Below, one piece after another: positions 8,130-16,821 of a stretch of 64,000 nucleotides of DNA (its first letter is position 1; every line of letters begins with the position of its first letter). The stretch covers positions 124,001 to 188,000 of the forward strand of contig NZ_VYTY01000005.1 of assembly GCF_009821115.1 (NCBI RefSeq), written 5' to 3'. The translations under genes and the position numbers were made by a program. The DNA is from Nitrincola alkalisediminis (GTDB lineage Bacteria > Pseudomonadota > Gammaproteobacteria > Pseudomonadales > Balneatricaceae). The notes beneath the pieces are model-generated. The model was not told the DNA's origin. It searched no databases and was given only the letters and a program-made list of their open reading frames with translations.

Positions 8130-9021
8130 AGGTTATCCATTTATCCAGCAACATATTTATAAACAGATCGGCAGAGGGGGCTACACTTGTTGACGTTCGT
8201 TTGACAACGCCAATGACTCTCTTTAAAGGTAAATCCGTAATATATCGAAACGTAAGCATATTACTTTCATTCACAGGTAAGGCAAGTCTCGGTACCACTG
8301 CAATACCTAACCCCATCTCGACCAATCCTAATGAGGTCGATAAGTGTTGGACCTCATAAAAACCATTAAGCTGAACGTTTCTCTCTACTAATGCTGTATT
8401 GAGCAGTATTCTATTACCGCTGTCTTTACTTACAGTAATCAATTTATAGGGTTCAAGGTCTTTCCACAAAATGGTTTTTTTTTCTGATAATGGATGATCT
8501 CTTCTGAGACAGAGTACAAAAGGGTCGTCAAGTAATGGCGTAAAACTGACCTCTGGGTACTGAGCAATTGCCATATTAATCCCAAAATCCGCATCCCCTC
8601 GAATCACACACTCTAGGCCTTCATTCGCACTTACATCCAAAATTTTAATTCTAATTCCTGGATATTTTTGGTTGAAGTTACTGATGACCGTTGGCAAAAA
8701 ATAAAAAGCGGCTGTCGGTATACAGGCAATTGTCACCTTACCTTTTTGGTGACTGGCCATATCTTTAATACCTAACACAGATAGTTCAAAGTCTTCCAAC
8801 ATTCGACGTGCTTTAGGTAAAAACTCTCTGCCCGCAGGCGTTAGCCATGTTTTCCGAGTCGTTCGCTCAAATAAAGCTGTACCAAGTAACGACTCTAAGC
8901 GTTGCATACGTCGACTCAGAGCCGGTTGTGACAAGTGAACAAACTGAGCGGCTTCATGAAAATTACCACTATCAGCTATTCGAATAAATATGGCTAAGTC
9001 TTTGAATTCTATTTGATGCAT
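8128..9021 (-). CDS. LysR-family transcriptional regulator
   Basis: A 297-residue LysR-type regulator: N-terminal winged helix-turn-helix (about residues 3-62, with FHEAAQFVHLSQPALSRRMQ) and a C-terminal type 2 periplasmic-binding-protein-like sensor domain (about 90-290, with GKVTIACIPTAAFYFLP). It is transcribed away from the prpF-tctC-tctAB operon, with a 110-bp shared control region holding an inverted repeat (9068-9083). It therefore most probably regulates that operon with the transported carboxylate or a breakdown product as co-inducer. The ligand is not known. Confidence 0.9.
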   Translation of the reverse strand: MHQIEFKDLAIFIRIADSGNFHEAAQFVHLSQPALSRRMQRLESLLGTALFERTTRKTWLTPAGREFLPKARRMLEDFELSVLGIKDMASHQKGKVTIACIPTAAFYFLPTVISNFNQKYPGIRIKILDVSANEGLECVIRGDADFGINMAIAQYPEVSFTPLLDDPFVLCLRRDHPLSEKKTILWKDLEPYKLITVSKDSGNRILLNTALVERNVQLNGFYEVQHLSTSLGLVEMGLGIAVVPRLALPVNESNMLTFRYITDLPLKRVIGVVKRTSTSVAPSADLFINMLLDKWIT

Positions 9022-9067
9022 TGATTATTATTGCAAAATTGTTATCAATTGCCGATTATATTTTCAT

Positions 9068-9083
9068 TTGATGCAAAAATCAA
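9068..9083. promoter_or_regulatory. Candidate LysR-type operator
   Basis: TTGAT-N6-ATCAA (9068-9083) is an inverted repeat of the T-N11-A kind bound by LysR regulators. It lies midway between the divergent lysR (start 9021) and prpF-like (start 9132) genes. Confidence 0.5.
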
Positions 9084-9131
9084 CTTTATGAAATTATGGC
9101 CGTGTAAACAACTAAACATCGAGCCACTAAA

Positions 9132-10190
9132 ATGACTAAAACGATTTCATGTACTTTAATGAGAGGCGGTACTTCGAAAGGGCCAATCCTAAAGTTAGAT
9201 GAGATGCCTAGCTCCATAGAGGAATGCGCGGATCTTTTACGGGAAATTATGGGTTCTGGGCATGAACTTCAAATTGATGGAATTGGTGGAGGCTACAGCT
9301 TAACGAGTAAAGTAGCGATGGTGGGACCCTCATCTGATGAAAATGCTGATGTTGATTATTTATTTGCACAGGTTGGCACGCGTGATTTAAAGGTAGACTT
9401 CTCACCGAATTGCGGGAATATGCTATCGGCCGTAGGTCCCTTTGCAATAGATAATGGCTTAGTAACACCACAAGATAATATCACCTGTGTTAGAATACGA
9501 AACCTAAACACAAATAAAATCATTCATGCAGACGTAAAGACAGCGAATGGCGAGGTTGTTTATACAGGTGACACATTTATCAGTGGCGTTCCTAACTCAG
9601 CGGCTCCTATTAAATTAACATTCTTTGATGTAGCGGGTGCTAAAACAGGGAAGCTTTTTCCAACAGGAAAATCAATCGATATTATTGATGGCGTTCCTGT
9701 GACATGTATCGATGCTGCAACACCTTGCATTATTATAAATGCAAAGGATGTTGAAAAAACAGGTTATGAGCAACCATCCGAACTAGACAACGATTTAATT
9801 TTCATGGAAAAACTAGAGTCCATTAGAATTCAAGCGGGTATTTTAATGGGCCTGGGAGATGTAACAGATAAAGTGATCCCTAAACCCGTCATCGTTGCTA
9901 AACCAAAAGATGGGGGCAATATTTGCGCACGGTACTTTGTACCAAACTCGTGTCATAAATCCTTAGCCGTCACGGGCAGTATTGCTATATCCACCTCGTA
10001 TGCGATGGAAAATACTGTAAGCTCTAACTTAATTGAAAATAAAAATATAGGAGATGATAATGAGATAACCATTGAGCATCCTTCTGGAAAAATTGACCTA
10101 TCCGTTAAAATTCGAGATGGAAAACCCGAATCTGTCAGTTTAATCAGAACGGCACGCAAAATTTTGACCGGAACAATTTACCTTCCATAA
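9132..10190 (+). CDS. PrpF-family isomerase, probably 4-oxalomesaconate tautomerase
   Basis: A 352-residue protein of the PrpF/DUF453 fold, related to diaminopimelate epimerase. Family landmarks are MRGGTSKGPIL at residues 9-19, DGIGGGYSLTSKVAMV around 49-64, FSPNCGNMLSAVGPFA around 95-110 and SCHKSLAVTGSI near 275. Members are aconitate isomerases (PrpF) or 4-oxalomesaconate tautomerases (GalD) acting in gallate degradation. The neighbouring TTT transporter for tri- or dicarboxylates fits either: the gene product may isomerise an imported unsaturated tricarboxylate. No other gallate or methylcitrate-cycle genes are present here, so the substrate is uncertain. Confidence 0.8.
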   Translation: MTKTISCTLMRGGTSKGPILKLDEMPSSIEECADLLREIMGSGHELQIDGIGGGYSLTSKVAMVGPSSDENADVDYLFAQVGTRDLKVDFSPNCGNMLSAVGPFAIDNGLVTPQDNITCVRIRNLNTNKIIHADVKTANGEVVYTGDTFISGVPNSAAPIKLTFFDVAGAKTGKLFPTGKSIDIIDGVPVTCIDAATPCIIINAKDVEKTGYEQPSELDNDLIFMEKLESIRIQAGILMGLGDVTDKVIPKPVIVAKPKDGGNICARYFVPNSCHKSLAVTGSIAISTSYAMENTVSSNLIENKNIGDDNEITIEHPSGKIDLSVKIRDGKPESVSLIRTARKILTGTIYLP

Positions 10191-10216
10191 TAACAGAAAA
10201 AACCAGGAAATCTAAA

Positions 10217-11287
10217 ATGAAAAAAATAATTATAGCAGGCCTTGTTGCAACCTTTTCTTTAATAAGCTCACCTTCTTTTTCACAAGAGGTTCCCTCTAAT
10301 ATTGAGTGGACCATTCCCTTTGGAGTCGGAGGTGGCACCGATGTATGGGCCAGATTCATTTCACCTCACCTATCAAAGCAACTTGATACACCCACAACAT
10401 TCATTATCAAAAATGTTCCAGGGGGTGGATCGATCACAGGTACGAACCTTTTTTATCAGAGAGCACGAGAAAACGGTAGTAATATCATTGGTATCTCCGC
10501 CTCCACCATTTTTCCGTTAATGTTGGGAGACTCTCGTGTCAGATACAGCTTTGATAAATGGACTCCTTTAATGGCGTCTCCAACAGGTGGCGTTGTTTAT
10601 ATTCAACCTGAATTCAATGTAACCTCTGCAGAGGACTTACATAAAATTCAAGATGTCGTTTTACCCTTTGCAGCTCAGGGCCCTACACAGCTTGAGCTCC
10701 CGGTCTTAATAGCGCTCGATATGCTCGGTCTTAATGTTCGCGCTGTATTTGGGATGACGAGCCGTGGTGAAGGTCGTTTAGCGTTTGAAAGAGGTGAGTC
10801 GAAAATTGATTTCCAAACTACATCCGCTTACATAAACTCCGTAGCTGGTTTAGTCAATGATGGCAAAGCCATTCCTTTATTTTCATTAGGTATTTTGGAT
10901 GAGTCTGGAAAAACAATCAGAGACCCGGCTTTCCCAGACATTCCAACCTTTGAAGAGTTTTATACGTTAAGTAAAGGAGAGGAGCCTTCTGGCCTCCAAT
11001 ACGAAGCCTATAATAAATTTATGACGGCAGGTTTTGCGCTACAAAAAGCTATACTCATTCCCAGCAAAGCTCCTGAAAGTGTAAAAACTAAACTATTGGA
11101 AGCCTTAACAAAGATGGTTGAGGATCCTGACTTTAAAAATGATGCTATGGAGCAAATTGGTCCCTACGAAAATATTCTTGGGGAGCTTGCTGGAGCACAT
11201 TTAGAACAAGCCATTGCAATGACGCCTGAGTTACATTCCTGGGTTAAAGATTGGTTAAAGTCTAAGTACAATGTAACGATTGAATAA
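10217..11287 (+). CDS. TctC-family periplasmic carboxylate-binding protein
   Basis: The substrate-binding protein of a tripartite tricarboxylate transporter (TTT, Bug/TctC family), 356 residues. A signal peptide of about 22 residues (MKKIIIAGLVATFSLISSPS...) is followed by the mature domain; GGGTDVWARF near residue 38 and NVPGGGSITGTN near residue 66 correspond to the conserved ligand-binding loops of the family. It is 26 bp after the prpF-like gene and 31 bp before the membrane component, so it is in one operon. It is slightly longer than the usual ~325 residues. Confidence 0.9.
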   Translation: MKKIIIAGLVATFSLISSPSFSQEVPSNIEWTIPFGVGGGTDVWARFISPHLSKQLDTPTTFIIKNVPGGGSITGTNLFYQRARENGSNIIGISASTIFPLMLGDSRVRYSFDKWTPLMASPTGGVVYIQPEFNVTSAEDLHKIQDVVLPFAAQGPTQLELPVLIALDMLGLNVRAVFGMTSRGEGRLAFERGESKIDFQTTSAYINSVAGLVNDGKAIPLFSLGILDESGKTIRDPAFPDIPTFEEFYTLSKGEEPSGLQYEAYNKFMTAGFALQKAILIPSKAPESVKTKLLEALTKMVEDPDFKNDAMEQIGPYENILGELAGAHLEQAIAMTPELHSWVKDWLKSKYNVTIE

Positions 11288-11318
11288 CTATTATAAAAAA
11301 CCGGGAGCACTATAACTC

Positions 11319-13262
11319 ATGATTGATTTAGTAGACGCACTCGGCCAAATATTAACTTTCGCCCATTTTAGCCATTTGCTAATGGGCGTTGTTATTGGCC
11401 TTATTGTTGGAATCATTCCAGGTCTTGGCGGTATTGCTGGGATGTCACTGCTTTTACCCTTCTTATACGGCATGGATCCTAGTGTCGGCTTAGGTATGTT
11501 GATGGGGTTAATTGCTGTGATCCCAACAGGGGATACATTTGCATCTGTTCTGATGGGAATTCCCGGCTCTAGTGCATCACAAGCGACCGTTATGGATGGT
11601 TTCCCTCTTGCGAAAAAAGGCATGGCCGCTCGCGCTTTATCCGCGGCTTTCACCTCATCCTTGCTGGGAGGCCTTGTCGGCGCTCTAATACTCAGCATTT
11701 TTATCGTGGTCGCACGACCACTTGTCCTTGCGTTCTCATCAGCCGAACTCTTTATGCTAACTCTGCTGGGGTTAAGTGTCGTCGCCACCTTATCGGGTGG
11801 CAATATTTTTAAAGGCTTAGCCGCCTGCGGTATTGGGCTCTTAATTGGAACCATCGGTTCAGCGCCAGCAACAGGTGAGTTTCGAATGACGATGGGGATT
11901 GATTACCTATATGATGGCATCCCCCTCGTAATCATTGGATTAGGTATTTTTGCTCTACCCGAAATCATCGACTTACTGATCAAGAACAAGTCTATATCCA
12001 GTAAATCTGTGTCATTAGGACAAGGCTGGATTACAGGGATAAAAGATGTATTTTCCAATCTACCATTGGTCGGTAAATGCTCTGTTTTTGGTAGCTTAGT
12101 CGGAGCTATACCCGGCTTAGCAGGCTCTGTAGTCGATTGGATGACCTACGGGTTCGCAAAACAATCAAGTAAAGATAACTCTCAATTTGGTCATGGCGAC
12201 ATCCGTGGCGTCATTGCACCTGAGTCAGCCAACAATGCCTGCGCCAGTGGCAGCATGATTCCAACAATTCTATTTGGCGTTCCGGGTTCAGGTACAGCGG
12301 CGGTATTTTTAGGGGGGATGCTGTTACTCGGTATTCAGCCTGGGATTTCGATGGTCGATGCTAATCTTAGCCTTACCTATACCATCGTATGGTCTCTTGC
12401 GTTAGCCAATATACTCGGGGCGCTGCTCTGCTTAACCATGGCCTCGCCTGTTTCGATGCTAACGCGCATCCCATTCAGTAATATGGCACCTATTCTGCTG
12501 TCAATCATACTGTTTGCAGCTTATCAGGCTACAAATAATGTGGCTGACTTAGTTGTACTCTGTGTCATTGGCGCGATTGGTATTCTGATGAAACTCTCCG
12601 GTTGGTCAAGACCTGCGTTTCTAATCGGTTTTGTACTGGCACCGGGTGCAGAAAACTATTTTTTCCAGAGTATTCAGTTTCATGGATTTAACTGGATTGA
12701 TAGGCCTGGCGTTCTCATTATTGGCTCTTTAATTCTGATTAGTTTTCTATTGCCGATTATCAAAAAAATACGCTCTAAAAAAGATACAACGTCTATTCCT
12801 ACAGAAAAAGAAAAAGTTGAAGTGTTGGATATCATGATTATCATGTTAACCATTGCATTTTGTGCATTTTCATTTTTTAGCATCTACGAGAGCACTAAGC
12901 TGACTAAAGCATTTCCTCTTGTCGCGTTATCAATCACGGTAATTTCGATTATCGGAATTTTTGCCTCTTGCAAACTTTCATTGATGGGTAGTGAGTCTAA
13001 GATGTACTTTAAAAAGGAAATTATCTACATTACGGCCTTCTTATTTGTATCTTTAGCTTACTATTACATTGGGTTTATCGCCTCATCAATTATCTTTATA
13101 GCGCTATTTTTACATTATCTTTCCGAAGTTAAAGCTAAAAAGATCATATTGATTGTTGTCGGTTTCGTAGCTTTTTTAACAGTCATGAAGATACAAATGA
13201 ATGTTTATTATCCAGAAGGGATAATAGATCCATATTTGTACAAGATATTGCTTATTAATTAG
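11319..13262 (+). CDS. TctA-TctB fusion, TTT transporter membrane subunit
   Basis: A 647-residue membrane protein. Residues about 1-495 are the TctA permease with the family signatures GIIPGLGGIAGMSLLLPF, GIPGSSASQATVMDGFPLA and a second glycine-rich repeat PGLAGSVVDWMTYG followed by GVPGSGTAAVFLGG. Residues about 505-645 form a further set of four hydrophobic helices ending in YPEGII, the layout of the small subunit TctB, which is normally a separate gene of about 150 residues. The operon has no separate tctB, which supports a natural fusion. It imports a carboxylate with TctC using the ion gradient. A strong terminator follows. Confidence 0.85.
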   Translation: MIDLVDALGQILTFAHFSHLLMGVVIGLIVGIIPGLGGIAGMSLLLPFLYGMDPSVGLGMLMGLIAVIPTGDTFASVLMGIPGSSASQATVMDGFPLAKKGMAARALSAAFTSSLLGGLVGALILSIFIVVARPLVLAFSSAELFMLTLLGLSVVATLSGGNIFKGLAACGIGLLIGTIGSAPATGEFRMTMGIDYLYDGIPLVIIGLGIFALPEIIDLLIKNKSISSKSVSLGQGWITGIKDVFSNLPLVGKCSVFGSLVGAIPGLAGSVVDWMTYGFAKQSSKDNSQFGHGDIRGVIAPESANNACASGSMIPTILFGVPGSGTAAVFLGGMLLLGIQPGISMVDANLSLTYTIVWSLALANILGALLCLTMASPVSMLTRIPFSNMAPILLSIILFAAYQATNNVADLVVLCVIGAIGILMKLSGWSRPAFLIGFVLAPGAENYFFQSIQFHGFNWIDRPGVLIIGSLILISFLLPIIKKIRSKKDTTSIPTEKEKVEVLDIMIIMLTIAFCAFSFFSIYESTKLTKAFPLVALSITVISIIGIFASCKLSLMGSESKMYFKKEIIYITAFLFVSLAYYYIGFIASSIIFIALFLHYLSEVKAKKIILIVVGFVAFLTVMKIQMNVYYPEGIIDPYLYKILLIN

Positions 13263-13285
13263 TCCTATATACTCTCATGAGTTCA

Positions 13286-13321
13286 AAAAGGGTGTGAGTG
13301 CATCCGTGCTCACGCCCTTTT
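13286..13321 (+). terminator. Rho-independent terminator of the TTT operon
   Basis: AAAAGGGTGTGAG (13286-13298) pairs with CTCACGCCCTTTT (13309-13321) with a single G-T pair and a 10-base loop; the run of A and T on each side makes it usable in both directions, also for the opposite lysR gene. Confidence 0.85.
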
Positions 13322-13344
13322 ATCGTTTGCAGGAGAGGAATGTA

Positions 13345-14244
13345 TCATCCCCAACACACAGACTGATCAAAATGAATACTGTCCTGTGCAATCGTCCGTA
13401 GTTGCTGGATCAAGAGACGCGAGTCATCTCGCCGCCATTGAAACGCATAGGATAAGGGTCTTAACTTTGGAAAGTGCTGCAGTCTGATCAAATCGCCACG
13501 CCGAATCAAAGACTCAGCCCAAGCAGAAGGTAAAAATCCAACGGCCAACCCCTGTTGAATCATGCCCGCTAAAGCACCTAAATTTTCACAGAAAAGGTGT
13601 TGAGCAGGCGTCACTTGATACTGCGTTAACCAGTCATCTAAAATGCGCACGGTGCCTGCTCCTCTTGGCAAGGTTACTAAGCGCTCACTCACTAACGACT
13701 CAGGACGCATCTCACTCTCCTGATCCTTGCGTGTTGCGGCCATCACCCACTCGAAATTGGCCTCACCTATAATGTACGAGGCAATGACACTTCGCGTGGA
13801 AGGACCGGCAATGATCGCAAAATCTAACTCCCCTGCTTCAAGCTCCTCCTCAAGTTGCTGACCCACGGCTACCGTGGTTTCAACACGAAGATCTGGATGT
13901 CGCTGCTGAATCCTTGCAATCATCTTGGGTAGCCAGGTTAAAGACGTCAATTCACCAACGCCAAAACGGCAGCGACCGGATAAGGTAATTGCTTTGGTCG
14001 CCTGTTGTTGGAACTGATCAGCACTGCGCAAGACATTGAGGGCGTAGGGCAATAGCTCCTTACCAAAGGGGGTCAGGACCGCATGACGGGCTGAACGGGA
14101 AAATAGCTCTGCATTTAACAAGCCCTCTAGCTCAGAAATTCGCTTGGATAAAGATGACACCGATATATTCAAGCGCGTGGCAGCCACCGAAAAGTTGTTG
14201 CAAGACGCTGCCCAATAAAAGGCTTCCAGCTGTTTAAACGTCAT
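13345..14244 (-). CDS. LysR-family transcriptional regulator
   Basis: A LysR-type regulator of 299 residues. The HTH is at about residues 1-60 (MTFKQLEAFYWAASCNN, SVAATRLNISVSSLSKRI), followed by the sensor domain. I start it at ATG 14244, where the HTH begins as in the family; an upstream ATG at 14334 would add 30 atypical residues. It is divergent from an FMN-dependent 2-hydroxyacid dehydrogenase and an anion permease, and probably controls them. A tandem 16-bp duplication lies in the shared 150-bp region. Confidence 0.9.
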   Translation of the reverse strand: MTFKQLEAFYWAASCNNFSVAATRLNISVSSLSKRISELEGLLNAELFSRSARHAVLTPFGKELLPYALNVLRSADQFQQQATKAITLSGRCRFGVGELTSLTWLPKMIARIQQRHPDLRVETTVAVGQQLEEELEAGELDFAIIAGPSTRSVIASYIIGEANFEWVMAATRKDQESEMRPESLVSERLVTLPRGAGTVRILDDWLTQYQVTPAQHLFCENLGALAGMIQQGLAVGFLPSAWAESLIRRGDLIRLQHFPKLRPLSYAFQWRRDDSRLLIQQLRTIAQDSIHFDQSVCWG

Positions 14245-14350
14245 ATGCACCTTTACTGTTGAATAAAATCGAAATAATAGCATCGATATTATTCGCTTTT
14301 TAAACAATTTTACATTTCGTAGACTGATGCTCATATCTTTACACCAGTTC

Positions 14351-14381
14351 TTATTTAGATCGCTTTTTATTTAGATCGCTT
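14351..14381. repeat. Tandem 16-bp direct repeat in a divergent control region
   Basis: TTATTTAGATCGCTT occurs at 14351-14365 and again at 14367-14381, immediately before the ribosome binding site (GGGAG) of the dehydrogenase gene. It may be a replication slippage duplication or a repeated regulator site. Confidence 0.8.
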
Positions 14382-14394
14382 GGGAGATTTAGGC

Positions 14395-15558
14395 ATGCCA
14401 CGTTCCTTACACGAGTTCTTATCACTGCAGGATTTTGAAGCTGCTGCCAAACGCCAGCTGCCAAAACCACTGTACGGATACGTTTCAGGCGCTGTTGAAG
14501 ACAATCAGTCCTTACATGCCAATCGCCATTCGTTTGCACAGTACGCTTTCAAACCCCGGTTTTTAGTCGATGTGTCTAAACGTGACACGTCAATGGAGTT
14601 GTTTGGCACGCGCTACACGACACCGGTCGGAATTGCCCCTATGGGGATTGCAGCCTTAACCAGCTATCGAGGCGATGTTGTCCTTGCTGAAGCGGCGAAG
14701 GCCGCGGGCGCGCTCTGTATCATGAGTGGGTCTTCACTTATTCGTCTTGAGGAGGTTATGGAAGCCGCACCTGGAACCTGGTTCCAAGCCTATTTACCCG
14801 GTCACCAAGAACAGATTGATGCCTTAATTCAACGCGTCGCACAGGCCAAGGTTAAAACACTGGTGATTACCGTGGATATGCCCGTTGCCGCCAATCGCGA
14901 AAACAATATTCGCTCAGGCTTTTCCACACCTCTGCGCCCTTCTCTATCGCTCGCTTGGCAAGGTATTAGCCACCCTCGTTGGTTGATTAATACTTTTTTT
15001 CAAACCTTGATACGCCATGGCATGCCGCATTTTGAAAATAATTACGCCACACGTGGTGCACCAATTATGTCTCGCAATGTGTTAAGGGACTTTTCAGACC
15101 GCGGCCATTTAACCTGGGATCACATCACTCAAATTCGTCAACAGTGGCGAGGTGAGCTGGTGATCAAGGGTATTCTGCATGTTGAGGATGCCCTGAAAGC
15201 ACAACAGATAGGCGTTGATGGCATTATTCTGTCCAATCACGGTGGACGACAACTGGATGGCAGTATCGCTCCCTTGGACGTATTGCCCGAGATTGCGGCG
15301 GCTACGCAGAGGATGGAGATACTGCTCGACAGCGGTGTGCGACGCGGGACGGATGCACTCAAAGCCATCGCGCTGGGTGCTAAGGGTGTCTTAATTGGAC
15401 GACCCTTTAATTATGCGGCCACCATTGCCGGACACGCTGGCGTCGCGCATGCGCTTAAACTCATTATGGACGAAGTAGATCGGGATATGGGCTTACTAGG
15501 CGTCACAGACTTGGCTCAACTCTCCAAAGAGTATCTTGCTCGACGGGAGCACTACTGA
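14395..15558 (+). CDS. FMN-dependent alpha-hydroxy-acid dehydrogenase (LldD/GOX family)
   Basis: A 387-residue TIM-barrel flavoenzyme that oxidises L-2-hydroxy acids such as lactate, mandelate or glycolate. It has PVGIAPMGIAALTSYRGD near residues 72-90, TVDMPVAANRENNIRSGF (here ITVDMPV..REN..R), IKGILHVEDA, and the catalytic signature SNHGGRQLDG with the active-site histidine near residue 281, then DSGVRRGTDALKAIALGAKGVLIGRP for FMN phosphate binding. I choose ATG 14395 because GGGAG lies 8 bases upstream; TTG 14380 would add five residues. It is divergent from a LysR regulator and followed by a permease that could carry its substrate. The exact substrate is not determined. Confidence 0.9.
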   Translation: MPRSLHEFLSLQDFEAAAKRQLPKPLYGYVSGAVEDNQSLHANRHSFAQYAFKPRFLVDVSKRDTSMELFGTRYTTPVGIAPMGIAALTSYRGDVVLAEAAKAAGALCIMSGSSLIRLEEVMEAAPGTWFQAYLPGHQEQIDALIQRVAQAKVKTLVITVDMPVAANRENNIRSGFSTPLRPSLSLAWQGISHPRWLINTFFQTLIRHGMPHFENNYATRGAPIMSRNVLRDFSDRGHLTWDHITQIRQQWRGELVIKGILHVEDALKAQQIGVDGIILSNHGGRQLDGSIAPLDVLPEIAAATQRMEILLDSGVRRGTDALKAIALGAKGVLIGRPFNYAATIAGHAGVAHALKLIMDEVDRDMGLLGVTDLAQLSKEYLARREHY

Positions 15559-15607
15559 ATAGAGATCATTTAATGCAGAACCTACACCTTACTGAGACAT
15601 TAATACC

Positions 15608-16723
15608 TTGAAACTCATACGTTATATTTATTCTCGGTTAACCGAAGATTTATTACTTCTGTCTCTGATGATCGGTTTTGTGGTGTTAATCGCCATGATG
15701 CCCGGCTACCTAAAAGACTTACCTCAACTGGTCGAGTGGAATACGATTGCAATACTGGTGGGGTTAATCGTTTTAAGTCGAGGCCTTGAAGACAGCGGTG
15801 CGCTCACCCGCGCAGGGTTGTTTTTGCTCACTCACATGCATACGGAGCGAAAGTTAGCGGTCGCCATCGTCATTTTTTCGGCTTTATTGTCAGCGGTCAT
15901 AACCAATGATGTTGCGCTGTTCATTGTTGTTCCACTCACGCTTGGGCTTAATCGAGTTGCCAAAATACCAGTCGGAAAGTTAGTCATTTTCGAGGCATTG
16001 GCCGTCAATGCAGGTTCAGCCGCGAGCCCCATCGGTAATCCACAAAATCTGTACCTTTGGCAACTCAGCAATGACAGTTTTATGTCCTTTTTAACCATGA
16101 TGCTGCCCATTTCTCTGTGGATGTTATTGGTTGTTCTGCTACTTGCGATATTTGCTTTTAAAAATGAACGCGTTGAGTTAGATGGTTGCCACACAAGCGC
16201 TCCCCTGTTATTGCCACTCTTTTACCTCTCCTTGCTCAGCTACCCTATCTTTCTGATCTTGGTCGAGTGGAACTATGTGATGATTGGTGTCAGCGCAGTG
16301 TTGATTGTTTTTTTAACAGGCTGGCGCAAGATTTTATGGAGCGTGGACTGGCAGATTATTCTCATCTTTATTTTGATGTTTATTGTGCTAGGTCTACTCG
16401 CCAAATTGCCTATCATGGCCGTGGTCGCACAATATCTTATTGACCTCCCTGGGCATGAGATCACAGCAGCAATTATTCTCTCACAGATGATTTCAAACGT
16501 ACCCGCAACCCTTTTCTTGTCTGAATTTACTCAGGATGGATACAAGCTGGCTTGGGGCGCTAATGTTGGGGGATTTGGGCTTGCCATAGGTTCTCTAGCG
16601 AATCTCATCGCACTGCGCTTAAGCAAGCAAAAAGGCCTGGGGTTACACTTCCATGTTTGGTCAATTCCAGTGTTATTGCTCAGCTCTTTGGGAGCATTTT
16701 TTTTAGCACCATGGTTTTTTTAA
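15608..16723 (+). CDS. SLC13/ArsB-NhaD superfamily anion permease
   Basis: A 371-residue membrane protein with about 10 hydrophobic helices. It has the two inverted-repeat signatures of the ion transporter superfamily: ITNDVALFIVVPLTLG and NAGSAASPIGNPQN in the first half, and ISNVPATLFLSEF followed by GGFGLAIGSLANLIAL in the second. Such proteins carry citrate, other carboxylates, arsenite or sodium/protons. Next to the 2-hydroxyacid dehydrogenase an organic acid is the simplest guess. The start is TTG 15608, with no clear ribosome binding site, so the N-terminus is tentative. Confidence 0.8.
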   Translation: MKLIRYIYSRLTEDLLLLSLMIGFVVLIAMMPGYLKDLPQLVEWNTIAILVGLIVLSRGLEDSGALTRAGLFLLTHMHTERKLAVAIVIFSALLSAVITNDVALFIVVPLTLGLNRVAKIPVGKLVIFEALAVNAGSAASPIGNPQNLYLWQLSNDSFMSFLTMMLPISLWMLLVVLLLAIFAFKNERVELDGCHTSAPLLLPLFYLSLLSYPIFLILVEWNYVMIGVSAVLIVFLTGWRKILWSVDWQIILIFILMFIVLGLLAKLPIMAVVAQYLIDLPGHEITAAIILSQMISNVPATLFLSEFTQDGYKLAWGANVGGFGLAIGSLANLIALRLSKQKGLGLHFHVWSIPVLLLSSLGAFFLAPWFF

Positions 16724-16821
16724 TGAATCAGTATCGATAATTCCACCACACTTAGCACTGATCAACTCGGCTTTGACGCTTTGCGTGGCCGCATCCATAC
16801 AGTCGTTAGGAAGGCAAACGG

